DNA from: Steromphala cineraria
Taxonomy: Eukaryota > Mollusca > Gastropoda > Trochida > Trochidae
Direction: 5' to 3'
DNA: 64,000 bases
NCBI GenBank assembly: GCA_916613615.1
Contig: OU744720.1
Span: 70,262,471 to 70,326,470, forward strand
The position numbers and the translations under genes were made by a program. The notes beneath the pieces were generated by a model. The model was given only the letters and a program-made list of their open reading frames with translations, searched no databases and was not told where the DNA came from. Every line of letters starts with the position of its first letter. The first letter of the stretch is position 1. This document shows positions 1 through 12,358 of this stretch, piece by piece.

Positions 1-3000
1 CTTTTATTTGACATGTTTCTATGTTAATAATGAGACAGTAATCATACCTAATATTCATAATGATTGATATATCAAAATACAGGTATATGGCTTCTTATAA
101 CTAAAACCCTTAAAGGCACATATATGTTGCGCTTATTATACCAAGCAAGCAAGTGAAGCATTAACATTATGACTTGATCCTACACATGTACCTCAGATTG
201 TCGTACAAATTTCAAATAGTGAATAAATAATTAAAAAAAGAAGTTAATTAAAAAATTAACAACAAAAAGCATGAGGACAACCGGTCTGGCCACTTTTTGC
301 CCTAACATTAACGTTTGTATAATTTGTACCATAATATCAAGTAACTATAGTAAGTTTCTATCTCTGTTATTCCAATAACGAAATAATTCTCCTTCATTTC
401 TACTATATATGATCAACAATAGTTGAACAAATGAATTGTGACCTATCGCCGAACAGACTGTTGTAAATAAGCAGCTTCAGTTTATAAATTGGCACTTCTC
501 GGATAAAACGTGATAACTACCCTAAAGCAACCAGAGAGAGCTTAGCACCAAAGAGAACCAGACAATCGTATAAGCCAAATCAAATAAGTCCTACTTGTGA
601 TTTGATTTTCACTGTCAGCTACTTGCGCTTCGCCCTACGTATTATTTCGATGAGAATCGTGACATTAGAACACATTTTATTTTGAAGAAAAACATGCAAT
701 ATAAATAGTAGACGAACTTAATATTGTACTATTTGTACCTATTTGCAGTATCTGCAATATGAACTCTAAGGGTCACTTCAGAGCTAGATAACAACCTGGC
801 CATACCAACTCTTTACCAACTCGACCACATACGTTTTATGTTTCAAGTATCAATTATTAAAACCAAATATACCCATAAACTAACCAACAAAAGCTTAATT
901 CGGTACCAACATAAAATCACTTCAATACCAACATAACAATCACTTAATACCAACATAAAAAAACTTCAATACCAACATAAACAGCACTTCAATACCAACA
1001 TAACACAAATACCAACATTAAAATCCCTTCAATTACCAACATAAATACTAATACTAATAGGCATTTAACATGAAACGTGCAATCCAAACAAAGAAGTAGT
1101 CAAATGATTATCGATAGAATTTGTTCAAATCTCAGAGGACATACAGACCTAACCATGTTAAGTTATATTCAAGGGAACATGATAATATTACCCAACATCA
1201 TTATTTCCAAAACATCATTTCTGTTCTGGAGGTGTCATTACAAATCTAATTTCAACATGTTAAGTCTACATTTTACAGAGAAAAACATTCTCTACAAACT
1301 CTACGAATTCAATATGCTTTGGACTCGAGTTCAATCTATCAAATCCCTTCCAGAGTCATAGTGACCTCTTGATTCATCCTGTTAATTGCCGACTCTATAC
1401 CTCTAACGTTACTCTGACCTCGGACTAACCCCGGCGTTAAGCTCAAGGCGTGTGTGGTCAGAGATACCCTAGACGTGGCAAACTTGTAGCCAGAGGTACC
1501 TTACTGTCTGCAGACTGAAAATGAATTGCTTTTGATACCCTTCATAGAACTCCCCTTAAAATCAATACGTCGCTTCACAGCTTAATTTGCCTTGTGACTG
1601 ACGTGCAGTTTCTGGAGCTAAATTTACCATCTTCCTGGAGTGAAGCTACTGTGCGAGGTAAATATGGTACAAACATGACGTAGATGAGGTTAGTATTGTG
1701 GGATGGTGTAATCACAATATGTAATGGCGTTTGTTACACTTTATTGGGACATTTACTCTATTTCTCAATCACCCAAGTACAGAAATATTTTTAGTCAATT
1801 CAATTAATTTTTCTTTGGTTATATTTTCCATAACAGAAAACCATACACAAGTTTCCCCCAAAAGCACGTTTTTGGTTGAAAGTTAAAGTACATGTAAAGT
1901 GGTTGATATTATCGAAACTAACAACACATTAAGTATTAACGTTAATGGTAGATATTTTCCCAAGAGTAAAATGTGCCTTACCAGTGAAAAGCATATTTAG
2001 ACGACATATTTTATGAGTGATTGTAAGGGAAAATAAAAGCTATCATTGAAACGAGATAACGCAGAGAAAATGCACAAAGGACCATTTGTAAAAGGGTATC
2101 TCTCAAATTAAGTCTCCAGACAGACATGTCTAAATAAGGAAAACCTGAACATCTCCGTCAAAAATACGATCAATAGTTGAAACATTTATTTGTGTTGGAG
2201 ATGATGACACATGCTTGAAGTTGCGTCCACCAGACACTAGGGCTGCGACTCGTTAATGACCAAGAGATGGAAATGTATTATTGAGGAGTTACCCCCGGGA
2301 GGATTAATGGCTGACTCAACTCTCGGACCCACGTGAATCTCGCACTTTCTCTCGTGGTTGCATATGATGACTCAAGACGTGACATTTCTACCACCAAAAA
2401 TTGCACTTGTTCTACACGAAGCGTAGTTTAAGAGAATTTGTTGAAATATAAGCACAGAATCGTTAAAGTTTCATGGGTAACAACCTAACTTGATATTCAA
2501 AGCAGTTGTCAAAAACGGGTAGGTTGATGGTTCAAAGTCAGGTTTCAATTCAACTCAAATATAATATCTTTGTGTTTGGATTTCTACAACTGCGTTAGTC
2601 GTAAGATACGGTACGTGAGGCAAATATATATCATACATAACTCTGAGAAATGCATTTTAGCATTCTCTAATCAACACTCCGCGCCGATTGCTGCATTCGC
2701 CATCAGTTCAATCAGCGGTGGACGACCATGCTTTTATAAAGTATGATACCATACTTTATGATGACATTAATAACTCCATAATCATATTGTATTACTAATC
2801 GGTCTTGTATTCTGAGATAAAGGTTATCAAGCGACACAATTCATAAATCCTCGGATTACTGGTAAAGATGACATTTGACATGTATGGACGTTAGTTGCGA
2901 CGAATAATGCTATGATGCACAATATCCCAAGAGAAAACGTTAGAATATCTGTATATATGTATCTAAAGTGTTTACGCCATGGATATCATCACATCACGTA

Positions 3001-4235
3001 AATGTTTTTCTGTATCTACAAAACACATTGATTACACAATCATATGTCACTAAGGTTGGATCTCCCTTTTAAATGGGAAGATGTATTGCTATGCTTACTT
3101 AAGAATACTCAAACCATTTTTAGTTTTGGAAAATGAATTAAGAGAGTGTTCCCTTAGCACAAATAATAACATCAATGCAGGAAAACACAGTCAAATTGAA
3201 TTGAAACGCAAAGATGAAAAATATGCGGTATTGTAAATTGATTTCTTATGATATTATGTTCAAAACGCCATCCTCTCCTACAATTCCATTAATATAAAAT
3301 GGGGAATTTAATAAATGAATGTAGTTTGAATAAAATTGAACTAAAAAAAAAGAATCTTAGAAATTTCCGGAAGTGAGCGAATATATGGACAACAGTAAAC
3401 ATGCAAGCTCTCTGTCAGAGACGTTTTACTTTGTGAAATCTATACTACAGTGGCGCTTATCGAGTTTCTGGAAATTGAAGTTCTACTAAGTGTTGTTTCT
3501 GGAGAGCAAATGAGAATTAAGATTTCAGTGAAATTTACAAACATGCTTGAAGGTTAGAGCTAAGTTTTTCCAAGTGGTACCCAGACCACATTGAAACATT
3601 TCAGCTCTCTAGGTAGTGAGAGGGAATTCTTCTATGTCTTCTTTATCTAAAACACAGCAAGTTGACGAGAAGCTTGTATATTTGTTATCCATCCTTGGGT
3701 ATCCAAAATGAATGGCTCAACTCTCGTCACTTTTTAACCTTTGAGACTTTTCTTCAGGAAAATCTTTTCTGTTTAAACCTGCCCTTGTTCTGGGTAAGCC
3801 AATATTACAGATACGTTGATATCAAGTTCATAACGCAGGGAATTGAAAATAATCAGTTTTTAAACGTATATAGATAATATCACTATTTAAAGGTATATAA
3901 AGATAACAATGCCCCTCTAAAAAAAACTCAAGGACAGAAAAGCACCACTTTGTAAAATTCTCGACGGATAACTTAGTCGGAAGTGACTCTACTTGGCCAA
4001 ATTCAAAACAGGTAGTTCATAACCCTGTCTTTGTCGACAAACAACTTGCATAGTGAGATTTCTGTTTCGTCGCGTAAGGGTAAGCTGTCCGCCCTATAGC
4101 CTATTGTATAAGGGAGGGGTATTGTTATCCATATTTTTTATACTTTTGAATATTGATTTTTTTTAAATATAAAATTTCCTTTGGTTTGTGACTGTGCGCT
4201 AACAAAAAAGATTAATAATCAACAGTGAAACGTAC
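1..4235. other. Non-coding, presumed intron of IgSF-B
   Basis: AT-rich sequence downstream (in transcription) of the Ig2 first-half exon of IgSF-B. That exon ends in a phase-1 donor, so an exon supplying the D-x-G-x-Y-x-C half of Ig2 must follow. I scanned the minus strand for that motif and found no match with an acceptor and an open phase-1 frame, so the missing exons probably lie left of the window. The stretch holds a tandem array at 901-1045 and a perfect 10-bp-stem hairpin at 2736-2759 (ATAAAGTATG / CATACTTTAT). Nothing else recognisable. Confidence 0.6.
901..1045. repeat. Short tandem array, unit about 25 bp
   Basis: At least seven irregular copies of a unit built around TACCAACATAA separated by ACTTCAA-like spacers. 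Spacing is about 20-28 bp and the spacers differ in length, so the array is old or built by slippage. It lies in the presumed intron of IgSF-B. Confidence 0.8.
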
Positions 4236-4421
4236 CAGCTTTCTGGATAGTAAGAGAGAAGTTATTGTCGCCAAGCTTAACCCTGTTTTTGACGCTCGGG
4301 ATAGTGTCCACTTGCTGTCCACCCTTGCTCCAGATGACCTTCATGTTGTTGAAGTCGGTGTTGGGGTCGCACTTGATGGTCACATCCTCGCCCACCGTCA
4401 CGTTGGAGCTCTGGGTCGTCA
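4236..4421 (-). CDS. IgSF-B, exon for first half of Ig domain 2
   Basis: An internal exon of an Ig-superfamily gene. It has a polypyrimidine-type acceptor (TTGTTTCAG) and a GTACGT donor, is 186 bp long and is phase 1 at both ends, so it joins in frame to the Ig1 exon (10861-11163), giving ...VTE-VTTQSS. The translation shows Ig strands A to E: an N-V-T glycosylation sequon, the first core cysteine in VTIKCDP, the core tryptophan in VIWSKGG, and the E-strand pattern FSLTIQKA. It stops just before the expected D-x-G-x-Y-x-C strand, which must lie on the next exon. The matching exon of IgSF-A (57217-57399) has the same layout, shares C-D-P and V-I-W-x-K, and ends at the same place in the fold. 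The role is extracellular; the ligand is unknown. The continuous frame runs a few codons past the donor to a stop, which is intron sequence. Confidence 0.85.
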
Positions 4422-5043
4422 CTGAAACAATACATTCATTATTAGATATATATTACATATTATCATCAAGTTTTGTTATATGAAAGTATATCCAAAGTGT
4501 TCAAATGACGAGCCCCCGCGCCGCCCACTATAAAGTGAATTACCTTCCCCTCTGTTATATCTATTGCATATAGATATATACACATGTAATATATATCAAG
4601 GAAGGAGACGATTCAGTCAGTCAGTCGTCACTGGAAACAAGGGGAATTTATCATATAACCAAATTTGATAAGAGAAAATACATGTTTATAGAAATGAAAT
4701 TTCTATGTTCCATATTGGACAGAAGGTTGAAGAAGTTCATTGAGCACCTAATAAAAAACCATTAAGAAAAACTGAATATTTCGTATAGGACATTTGGCAA
4801 ATGTTTCAACCAAACGAGTCTAAGTAGGCAAGTAGCTGTATAATAAAAAGAAACTATGAGTGAACAAATCGCCCTTATATACACTATTTGTAATGTTTAA
4901 CTGAGAAATAAAATACATGTTGTATATGTCATACTCAACTATGCTATGTGTTGGGCAAACAATCTGTATTTGACTGATATGCCATGTATACAATATCAAC
5001 GCTACAAAATTTCGTGTTGTAAGTTACCACGAAAATGTTGTTT

Positions 5044-5114
5044 TAACCCTTTCACTCAAGGAAACCAGTATATGCAAACAGGTTATTGGTCTTATTTCTG
5101 GAGTGAAAGGGTTA
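5044..5114. repeat. Small foldback repeat
   Basis: TAACCCTTTCACTC at 5044-5057 is repeated as its perfect 14-bp reverse complement at 5101-5114, with a 43-bp interior. It lies directly left of the larger TIR element at 5143 and may be a separate short palindromic insertion. Confidence 0.7.
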
Positions 5115-5142
5115 TAAAAAGTCTGGTATTAAAATATGCACT

Positions 5143-5639
5143 TTAAAGTGACACAGAGTATCTTTCTTAATTTTTTTATTTGGTTTTGATAAGCTACAAA
5201 ATATCTAATATGCTGATTGAAGTTCATATCTCATCACTGGACTTGCAAATATATCCATTTATGCATAATCTAAAATGCTTGATTGTATGGAAAAATCAAG
5301 AAAACATCTAAAATACGTTTAATATTCGAAATTATGCATCCAATTAATCTACCTATTAGTCACAATACCTAATAAACACTATCGAATAGAATATATCTTT
5401 CTGTCAGCTTATGACAAGGTTTTCAAAATTACGTTTGGCGAATTTGCACGCGCCACTCGAGCCACATTGTCCGGTTTTCAAACAAAATCCCGACTTTGAA
5501 TGGCCGTATTTTCGCTCTAATGTACGGATTGACCTTTAACTTGTTATTTTCAGTAACAGTCAGTGGGTTCCCGATGTAATTACATCGATTTCAAAATTTG
5601 ACATATGTGATCCTATCAACATACTCTGTGTCTCTTTAA
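5143..5639. mobile_element. Non-autonomous TIR element (MITE), about 0.5 kb
   Basis: Terminal inverted repeats at 5143-5161 and 5621-5639 match at 18 of 19 positions, with core GACACAGAGTAT. Both ends sit at TTAA (5143-5146 and 5636-5639), which would fit a TTAA target duplication of the piggyBac type, but the TTAA could also be part of the TIR. The interior has no coding potential. Class assignment is tentative; the inverted repeat itself is directly visible. Confidence 0.7.
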
Positions 5640-8526
5640 TGATTTGACTATTGCACGTGAACTTGCTATAAAACTAGACACCGAGTCTCACCAGAGGAAT
5701 AATGTGTCATTTATTTGTCAAGCGGAAAGTACATCTTGATACTGGTTTCATAATACGTCATTACTTGTCAAATCTACATTTAGGTATATCCGTCTGAAGA
5801 GTGTTACGTATTAACCATCAACCTTCACATGAAGACAGATTTATGAAACGGCAATTTTAAACATAAACGTATCAATCATTTTAAACTACCTTATGACTGA
5901 ATAGATTGCTTGATGTCAATCCACTGCAACATTTGGCTACTTAGTTTACTCTTCGTCCATGTAGAACATGAATTTGATGCCTCAAGTACTCAAAGCTGTC
6001 AAAAAGAGCCTTTTAAGATCATGCAATTATCCATGCCAAGATTTATGGTAGGTCAAAGAGACGACAAGGAAACAAGCACACTGCACGGATAGGGTCTATA
6101 AGAACAGTTTCATTATGTTCTTGAAGCCCTTAAATCTCCCGGCGTCTCGATGTCTCCTGCGCGTGAGTCGTTTAACTTTATCAAACTCGAATCTTTTCTC
6201 CAGCTTTTTTGCATAAGTGTAATCAACAGACATAAGCTAGCTTCTTTCAGTGATACATTCATGTGATTGCATTGGTTTTGACAAGAACGGTTCACATGAT
6301 GAAAAGATCAATGTATATTCCGCGACCTGGCCATCATCGATTGGCAACCGGACGTTTCCGTCTGTCCAATCAAAATGCTTATGAGGTGATGGGTCATAAT
6401 AAATCTTGGAATATCAAAATATTCAAATTTGTATAAGACAAATGTGAAGAGCTTTTTTCCCGAGATTGTATGGTACAGTTGGAAAACCATGTCTGAATTA
6501 ACCCACTGAATAATATTTGAATGTGAAACAAGGTCTAATTTGAATCTGCAATAACAGGGCTAAAGTGATTTCAAAATCCTTTATCCGTTGGCTAGGAATG
6601 GATGTACAGAAGATGGTGCAAGTCAAAATATGCTTCTTTGCAAATAAACAATGAACAGCTTAAAATGTTAATTAAAAAAAACATCAATAATTTTAGAATA
6701 TATTCGAATTTAGCAATCCATATATTGTTTTCCAATATGTACAATTTATCTACGACCCCATGAATCTTCAATGCATTATTCAGGTTCTCGTTTTCTTTGA
6801 AGAGCATACAGAGACCATAGTTCTTACAATCGCTCTGTATGATGCAAATGATAAGGTGGCCCGTCTCTACCAATCAGAAGAGAGCGCAAGGCACTAGACG
6901 TCTGAGTAGGATAAGTGATACCTGGTAACCGCCTAAGCTTCCTCTATTTGATGTAATTGTCTGGAGACTCAAGACAGGGACCCAGATAATCAGAGAGAAG
7001 GGAGGATATAATTGCTGGATGTCAGCAAGCAATGAACAAGGGTTGGTAAGTGTTTCGGTAAGTCTCTCATCAAATGGCCAGTTATGTCCTTGGTTAAACG
7101 TTTATTGGCTAGTGACCACGGAATAAAGTGACCATAATCATGAATGTTCTTAGGCTTATACCTTCTGAAATATCTGGCCGGATCCTATTATGGATTTAAG
7201 GTGTAAGATAAAAACGTTTGGTATGAGCCGGATGGGGTTTCACAAAACAAAATTAACACCAATATATGTAACCTTAACCGGACTTAATGGCAAAAATATT
7301 AAGGTAATGTAAGCCGTCTATATATTTATAACAAAACGTTACGGACCACCAATAACATACATTAAATATTAATAGAAGGCCCTTAATTTTAATTGTTGAA
7401 TATATTTAGTATTTACCAACCCTATCAATGTTACTCATATTAATAAAAATGATGAAGTTTCTCAGTGGAAGACTGATTGACAGGTTGAAAGCCGGGTCTT
7501 GTATCATTATCTCAATAGACAGATAACACCAGTGGGATGTCTATGGAGTGTCGATTCAATTAGGGATCGTTGAAACCGATCCACTACATTAACAGTGATG
7601 ACCACCTAAAGATCTGCGAGTCACACAATTGTTATTTTCTGTAGAAAAGCAAGAACCAAAATGCCGTTCAAAGCACACGGGTCACATAGGACCTGTAAAT
7701 GGATTTCCTTTTAAAGCTATGTACAAAGTTATGAGAATGTCTATGCGTTTGGTTGTTGTCATGTTCGATGAATCCATTGAGTCTATAAGAACTGGCACTA
7801 CAAAAGATTACTATCTGTGGAAAGTTGACATTTCATCTCAATGTCAAGTCCCTCAGGTTTCTTTAGCTAAACTTCAAATCCAAAAACACAAAAGGTTATC
7901 TCCACTTCAAAACAAGCATTCAAATGTTAAGGAGAAATTTAAAGCTTCATGTATTATGTATTTCACACCATTTGCCCCTTTGCAAAATGTTCTAAGGTCA
8001 TTATCTAAGAAATAAGTTTTCCAATTGAGTTTTTGTGATAAAACAAATAGATACTCCACTAAAAAGAATGAATGATTTCGAAAGGAAAAACAAGATTTTA
8101 TTTGTTCTCATTAAACACATTGCATAATTCACTGTTAATGTCAATATTGAAACATGATTGAAACATGAATATAATTACGTCTCTATCTGTAAATACAATC
8201 TCTTCGTACGTCTTTTACAACTTGTTCTCACAATCTGTTAGAATCTTTCTTGTTGATGCCGGCAACTCAAATATGAAATCATTCATGTTGCATGATAACC
8301 TTTTCGATCTAAGATGACTTATGAGTCTGTTATATAAAGCTTACTATCTTCATCAACATCATCTTTTCTAATGACATCACCGCCAAAATCTTAATCCCCA
8401 TCTTCTCATTCATTTAATTAGGATGACATTATCAGCACAATCAACTTATATAATGACTTATTCTATTCTAATCACGCATAACACTAGTTACATCGTGGAC
8501 GGTGAAGTTTCAAATTGGCGGATCCA

Positions 8527-8552
8527 GGTGGGAGGGAGGTGGGGGGGGGGGG
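8527..8552 (+). repeat. G-rich tract with G12 run
   Basis: GGTGGGAGGGAGGT followed by twelve consecutive G. The four or more G-runs could form a quadruplex on the plus strand. The IgSF-B transcript is read from the other strand, so the pre-mRNA carries the C-rich version. Confidence 0.7.
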
Positions 8553-10860
8553 TGAGTGTTGTTAACTTCATTTCGACATTAAGGCCATTACGACATTTCG
8601 ACACCAGCTGTACAGATCACAAGACTGCTTAATGTCACAGTTTGGAGATAAAGTTCACTCATGTCCTATACGTTACTGGGCCAACAGCAAACAAACTACA
8701 GGGGTGGAAATTATTCTCGTTGATGTATTTAGGCATTCACACAACCGCATTTCTGAAACAACTTGCCAACAAGATGTGTTTGTTAAAAACTGATGCCCCC
8801 CGGATATCAGTAAATTGTAAATGTATATTTTTTGTCGATATGTACCTGAGACATTTCTGAAATATCAAAGGTCTATCTCTATCCATTTACAAGTAATGGC
8901 CATAGTAACATTTTTCTAAAAATGCTTGCTTCGCCAAGGTCAAAAATCGTGACATCATCTAAACGGTCTTATCATGATAGATGCAAATGTGACATATCAA
9001 AGGCTAGCTTGATTCTAAAATATAAAAGTTATGGCGCACTGGTATATTAACAAGTTGAGTCAATGTTTGGACTTTACTCATTTACAATATTACAATGTAA
9101 AAAACCTTTCTATTGAATTATTCACACGCAAATAATGCTTTTTCTTCAAAATATCAACCTTCAGAAAGTCTTCAGTTTTCCAACTATGAACAGTAATGTT
9201 TACATCTGAAGCAAAACTTTGGATTATGACTTAAGACTTTAAACGTTGACGAAGCGAGTCATCTAAATGTGAATTGTCAATGAGTGTCGAGTGGGTTGCT
9301 TGATGAATCTAAATACTTCTTGTGACGGAATACATCTATCAAATAACCATAAAAACCTTACCTCTTATAAAAAAGCTATTAAATCTTGTAGTAGTTCAAA
9401 TCAAGCGTCGATGTTATTACGCTTTTTCGGCACGTTAAACATAATCCCACTTTTTGCCATTAACTTATTGTAGCCGGAAGTGCAAGCCAAGCTTAAAAAT
9501 TGCCATTTTCACAGAGCAAAAAAATAAAATATTTTGGGAAATCCAATAACAAATGACGACTGATCGATTTTCTCTTCAATATATATTTTTTTGTGAAGAG
9601 GGTTCTATCCGAACAACTACTGCGGGCAAAACAGCAGAGATCTCATATCAGCTTCTTTGGTTCCATGGAGTTTGTTCAACAGTTATCGATTGGTAGTGCC
9701 TTCTCTAATCATATACTACTTTCCTGATAGACCGATATGTCAGGCCTCGGGCACTACGCATGATAAGAACTCTAACGACGCCAGAACATAGATGGAATAT
9801 TTGATTTGACTTGCAGCTAATTTTGAGCTTCTAGATTTTCAAATGTAACCAAGGGGTATTGAAGTATCGACCTTTAACGACACGACTTTTGTAATAAACT
9901 CAAAGCTAAATTCGGTCATTTAGTTGGACGAATTCATATAAACAAAGTATATCTTTTCACCAAGTCAAATGTGGGTCCAAACAAGTCAATGAAATGGTTA
10001 ATGTTACTTTAAAGCTACATGTCTCATGAATATTTAATTTACAAATGTGTTATATCTACCATGGATATACGTCAAACAGGTCACATCCGTATAGCAAATC
10101 TATATGTGTCTCTCCTAGACTCGCTATATATCATGTCATACGGATGATTTTATTGTAGTCAAAGTTAAGGGATTGTGTACATAGCTGCGGAAATTGGTTG
10201 TGGTTATGCCAATTCTTTGAAAAATCATTTAAAGAGGATTTGTTACAAGAACAGTGTCATTTCCTGGCAAAACAGCACTCTTCACAACGGAGACAGTTAT
10301 TTCCGCTTCCGGTTTCCTGTTTTGTGAGGTTATAATCGATGAATAAGAGTCATGAAGGCAGAGCAAAATATAAAATCAAGTTAATTTTTTTCCACCTCAA
10401 GCTGTTGACAACATCGCAGTCACATGAAGGTACAGTGTACAGTCGCTCGACAAGATTAATGTAACAATTATTGAGTTACTTGTTTAAGAGCGAGGTAAAA
10501 GAATGCATGATGCTCATTTACTCATAAACTTAAAATTACACAAAATTATACATCTTAATGATGAGTATAAACTACTCTATCAGCTACAATATGGTCGAAT
10601 TATTTTTTGCAGCCATTTGGAATCATGGCCAGGGAAAAACTTTATAGCGTTATTATCTTTTTTTCTAAAGAAACAAAAAGGATTGATTTTATATTGCATT
10701 AATCTCAACTGTGCTGTTTTCAGTTACTGATATATGTACACCTCAGCTTTCTTGAAATCCATTAATGACTGAATCGATTTGGTCTTTAAATGGAATGTAG
10801 ACATGGAAATATATTATATTCCACCTTGACGTGAGATATCAACAGTAAACAACCGCTCAC

Positions 10861-11163
10861 CTTCAGTCACCACAAGGTTAAAGATCTTCTCCTTGTCTCC
10901 CGCCATACAGATGTATCCGCCATTATCCGTCTTGACTACAGGGTTCTTGTTGATGTAGGCGTTGATGACGGGTTTGTTGAACTCCATGATGACATTCTTC
11001 CTGACGGTGAAGCCCTTCACACTGATGTCATCATAGTCTATCGTCTTCGCCTCCACAGCAAGATCTCTCTCAGCGTTCCGCACCACGCACTTCACTGTGA
11101 AGTTGGAACCCTCTTTGACGAACCAGGGCGTGTAGTATGGCTCAAGGGTGACATCCACTGCAC
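10861..11163 (-). CDS. IgSF-B, Ig domain 1 exon
   Basis: A complete Ig domain in one 303-bp exon, phase 1 at both ends (acceptor ATATTACAG, donor GTGAGC). Joined to the signal-peptide exon it reads ...LTQ-GAVDVTLEP, so the mature protein begins at about this exon. Visible landmarks are the first core cysteine in FTVKCVV, an N-F-T glycosylation sequon just before it, and the second core cysteine in D-N-G-G-Y-I-C. The usual core tryptophan is missing: the region after the first cysteine reads RNAERDLAVEAKTIDYDD. This makes the domain atypical, closest to V-like or degenerate I-set folds. The exon length equals that of IgSF-A Ig1 exactly, though sequence similarity between them is low. The continuous open frame runs to 10814 only because intron codons follow the donor. 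Function inferred: extracellular recognition or adhesion. Confidence 0.87.
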
Positions 11164-11883
11164 CTGTAATATACGTAATAATTAAGGTAATTTTTAATCA
11201 ACAATCAATAGTAGGGTATGTGTATAGTATACATGGCTTAGACTTGGTCCATACGGCCCAACAGGGTCAAAATAGAGAGAACTTGGCCAATAAGTGACAA
11301 AACTGGCCAATAGGAATCTTGGCAAGCGCAGACCAACAAATGGCTAAATAAAGATTTTCTCTCCATTCAAAACTTTCAAATTTACAATTGACAATTTATC
11401 AAACTTACTTCTTATTTTGATATTATAAAATGTCCTTTTTCTGTGGTGAAACTAAACAACAATAGGTTAAATATCTAATTTGTGATAAACATCGAGATAA
11501 CGGCCATCGAACCATGCAATTGGACCATAAGCTTATATTGGATACAGGGTAGAATTATCCGAACGGTTATAAAGCATTTACCAGAATTTTAAAAAGAACA
11601 GCAACAAAACTGTTCGTTTGTCGTTATCTGAAATATGAAGAGATTTTTGGGATCGAATATCTATTCATCGATTTCGATTTCGTGAGTCAGCTTACACACA
11701 AGAAGTATTCTTATTCAAGCATACCGCTTTCCGTTTGCGCTTATCCATTCTACCCAAGACTGAGTTTACGAACAAAAGGCATAAATACAAGCAATATCCC
11801 AATTCTCCTCAAAAGCGATAAGAAAATTTGATTGACAGTAACGATAAAAAAGAGGCTCTTTACAGATAAGACACGCCGCTAAT

Positions 11884-11937
11884 GTCTGAAATATTGCCCA
11901 AGCGGCGTATAACTCACTCACTCAGATAAGTGAAAGT
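11884..11937 (+). repeat. Interspersed CTGAAATATTGC...CTCACTCACT motif, copy 1
   Basis: CTGAAATATTGCCCAAGCGG followed by CGTATAACTCACTCACTCAG. Related copies occur at 29045-29103 (reverse orientation), 55816-55863 and 58815-58860. From memory this motif is common in vetigastropod (abalone) sequences, probably as the end of a short retroelement. That is the main organism clue in the window. Confidence 0.6.
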
Positions 11938-12051
11938 CATACGAATCATCTATAACCCAAACTTTCCATGCAAGGTAAAACCCACGCTGACCTCCATTAC
12001 TTGCTGGTGACTTGCTTTTGACAACACAAGACTGCTTGTACCAATGCAGCC

Positions 12052-12180
12052 ATTTGCAGGTAATCCACGATAAGTAGTGGAAACAATTAAAGAAACATTT
12101 AAAACAACATTTGCAGGTTATCCTTAATCAACTAGTGGAACATTTAAGGCAGCTATTTGCAAGTAATCCTAGTTTAAGTA
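12052..12180. repeat. Degenerate three-copy tandem repeat
   Basis: Three copies beginning ATTTGCAGGTAATCC, ATTTGCAGGTTATCC and ATTTGCAAGTAATCC at about 12052, 12110 and 12157, each followed by a variant of AACTAGTGGAA. Copy spacing is uneven (58 and 47 bp). Confidence 0.6.
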
Positions 12181-12342
12181 TTGGGAGGCATCTATTGATA
12201 GGCTTGTTCCATCCCGTGTAGATGTGACCGCGGCAAGAAGAGGAAATTGGAAGTCTTCGATCGGCTCATGTTAACCATTAGCGATATCCGTGCTGGCTTT
12301 ATGAGGCGTGGTCACGCAACGGTCAGGGAGAGGCGATTGAGT

Positions 12343-12358
12343 GGGGGGGGGGGGGGGG
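12343..12358 (+). repeat. Homopolymer G16
   Basis: Sixteen consecutive G residues inside intron 1 of IgSF-B. This is a likely length-variable tract and a place where assembly or sequencing error is possible. Confidence 0.8.

Larger units (their letters stand above)
4422..10860 (-). other. Intron of IgSF-B between Ig1 and Ig2
   Basis: A 6.4-kb phase-1 intron (GTGAGC donor, TTTCAG acceptor). It contains a small foldback (5044-5114), a TIR element of about 0.5 kb (5143-5639) and a G-rich tract (8527-8552). A plus-strand open frame of 128 codons at 7629-8015 begins at TTG and has no recognisable domain, so I treat it as chance. The remainder is AT-rich with nothing recognisable. Confidence 0.7.

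Noticed and set aside
181..215. Minus-strand D-N-L-R-Y-M-C resembling the missing Ig2 second half of IgSF-B
   Set aside because: The Gly position is Leu, stops lie close on both sides in frame, and there is no acceptor in the right phase.
541..600. Minus-strand F-G-L-Y-D-C resembling an Ig F strand
   Set aside because: An in-frame TGA precedes it directly and no suitable acceptor or donor frames it.
7629..8015. 128-codon plus-strand open frame inside an IgSF-B intron
   Set aside because: Begins at TTG, no recognisable motif, antisense to the gene.
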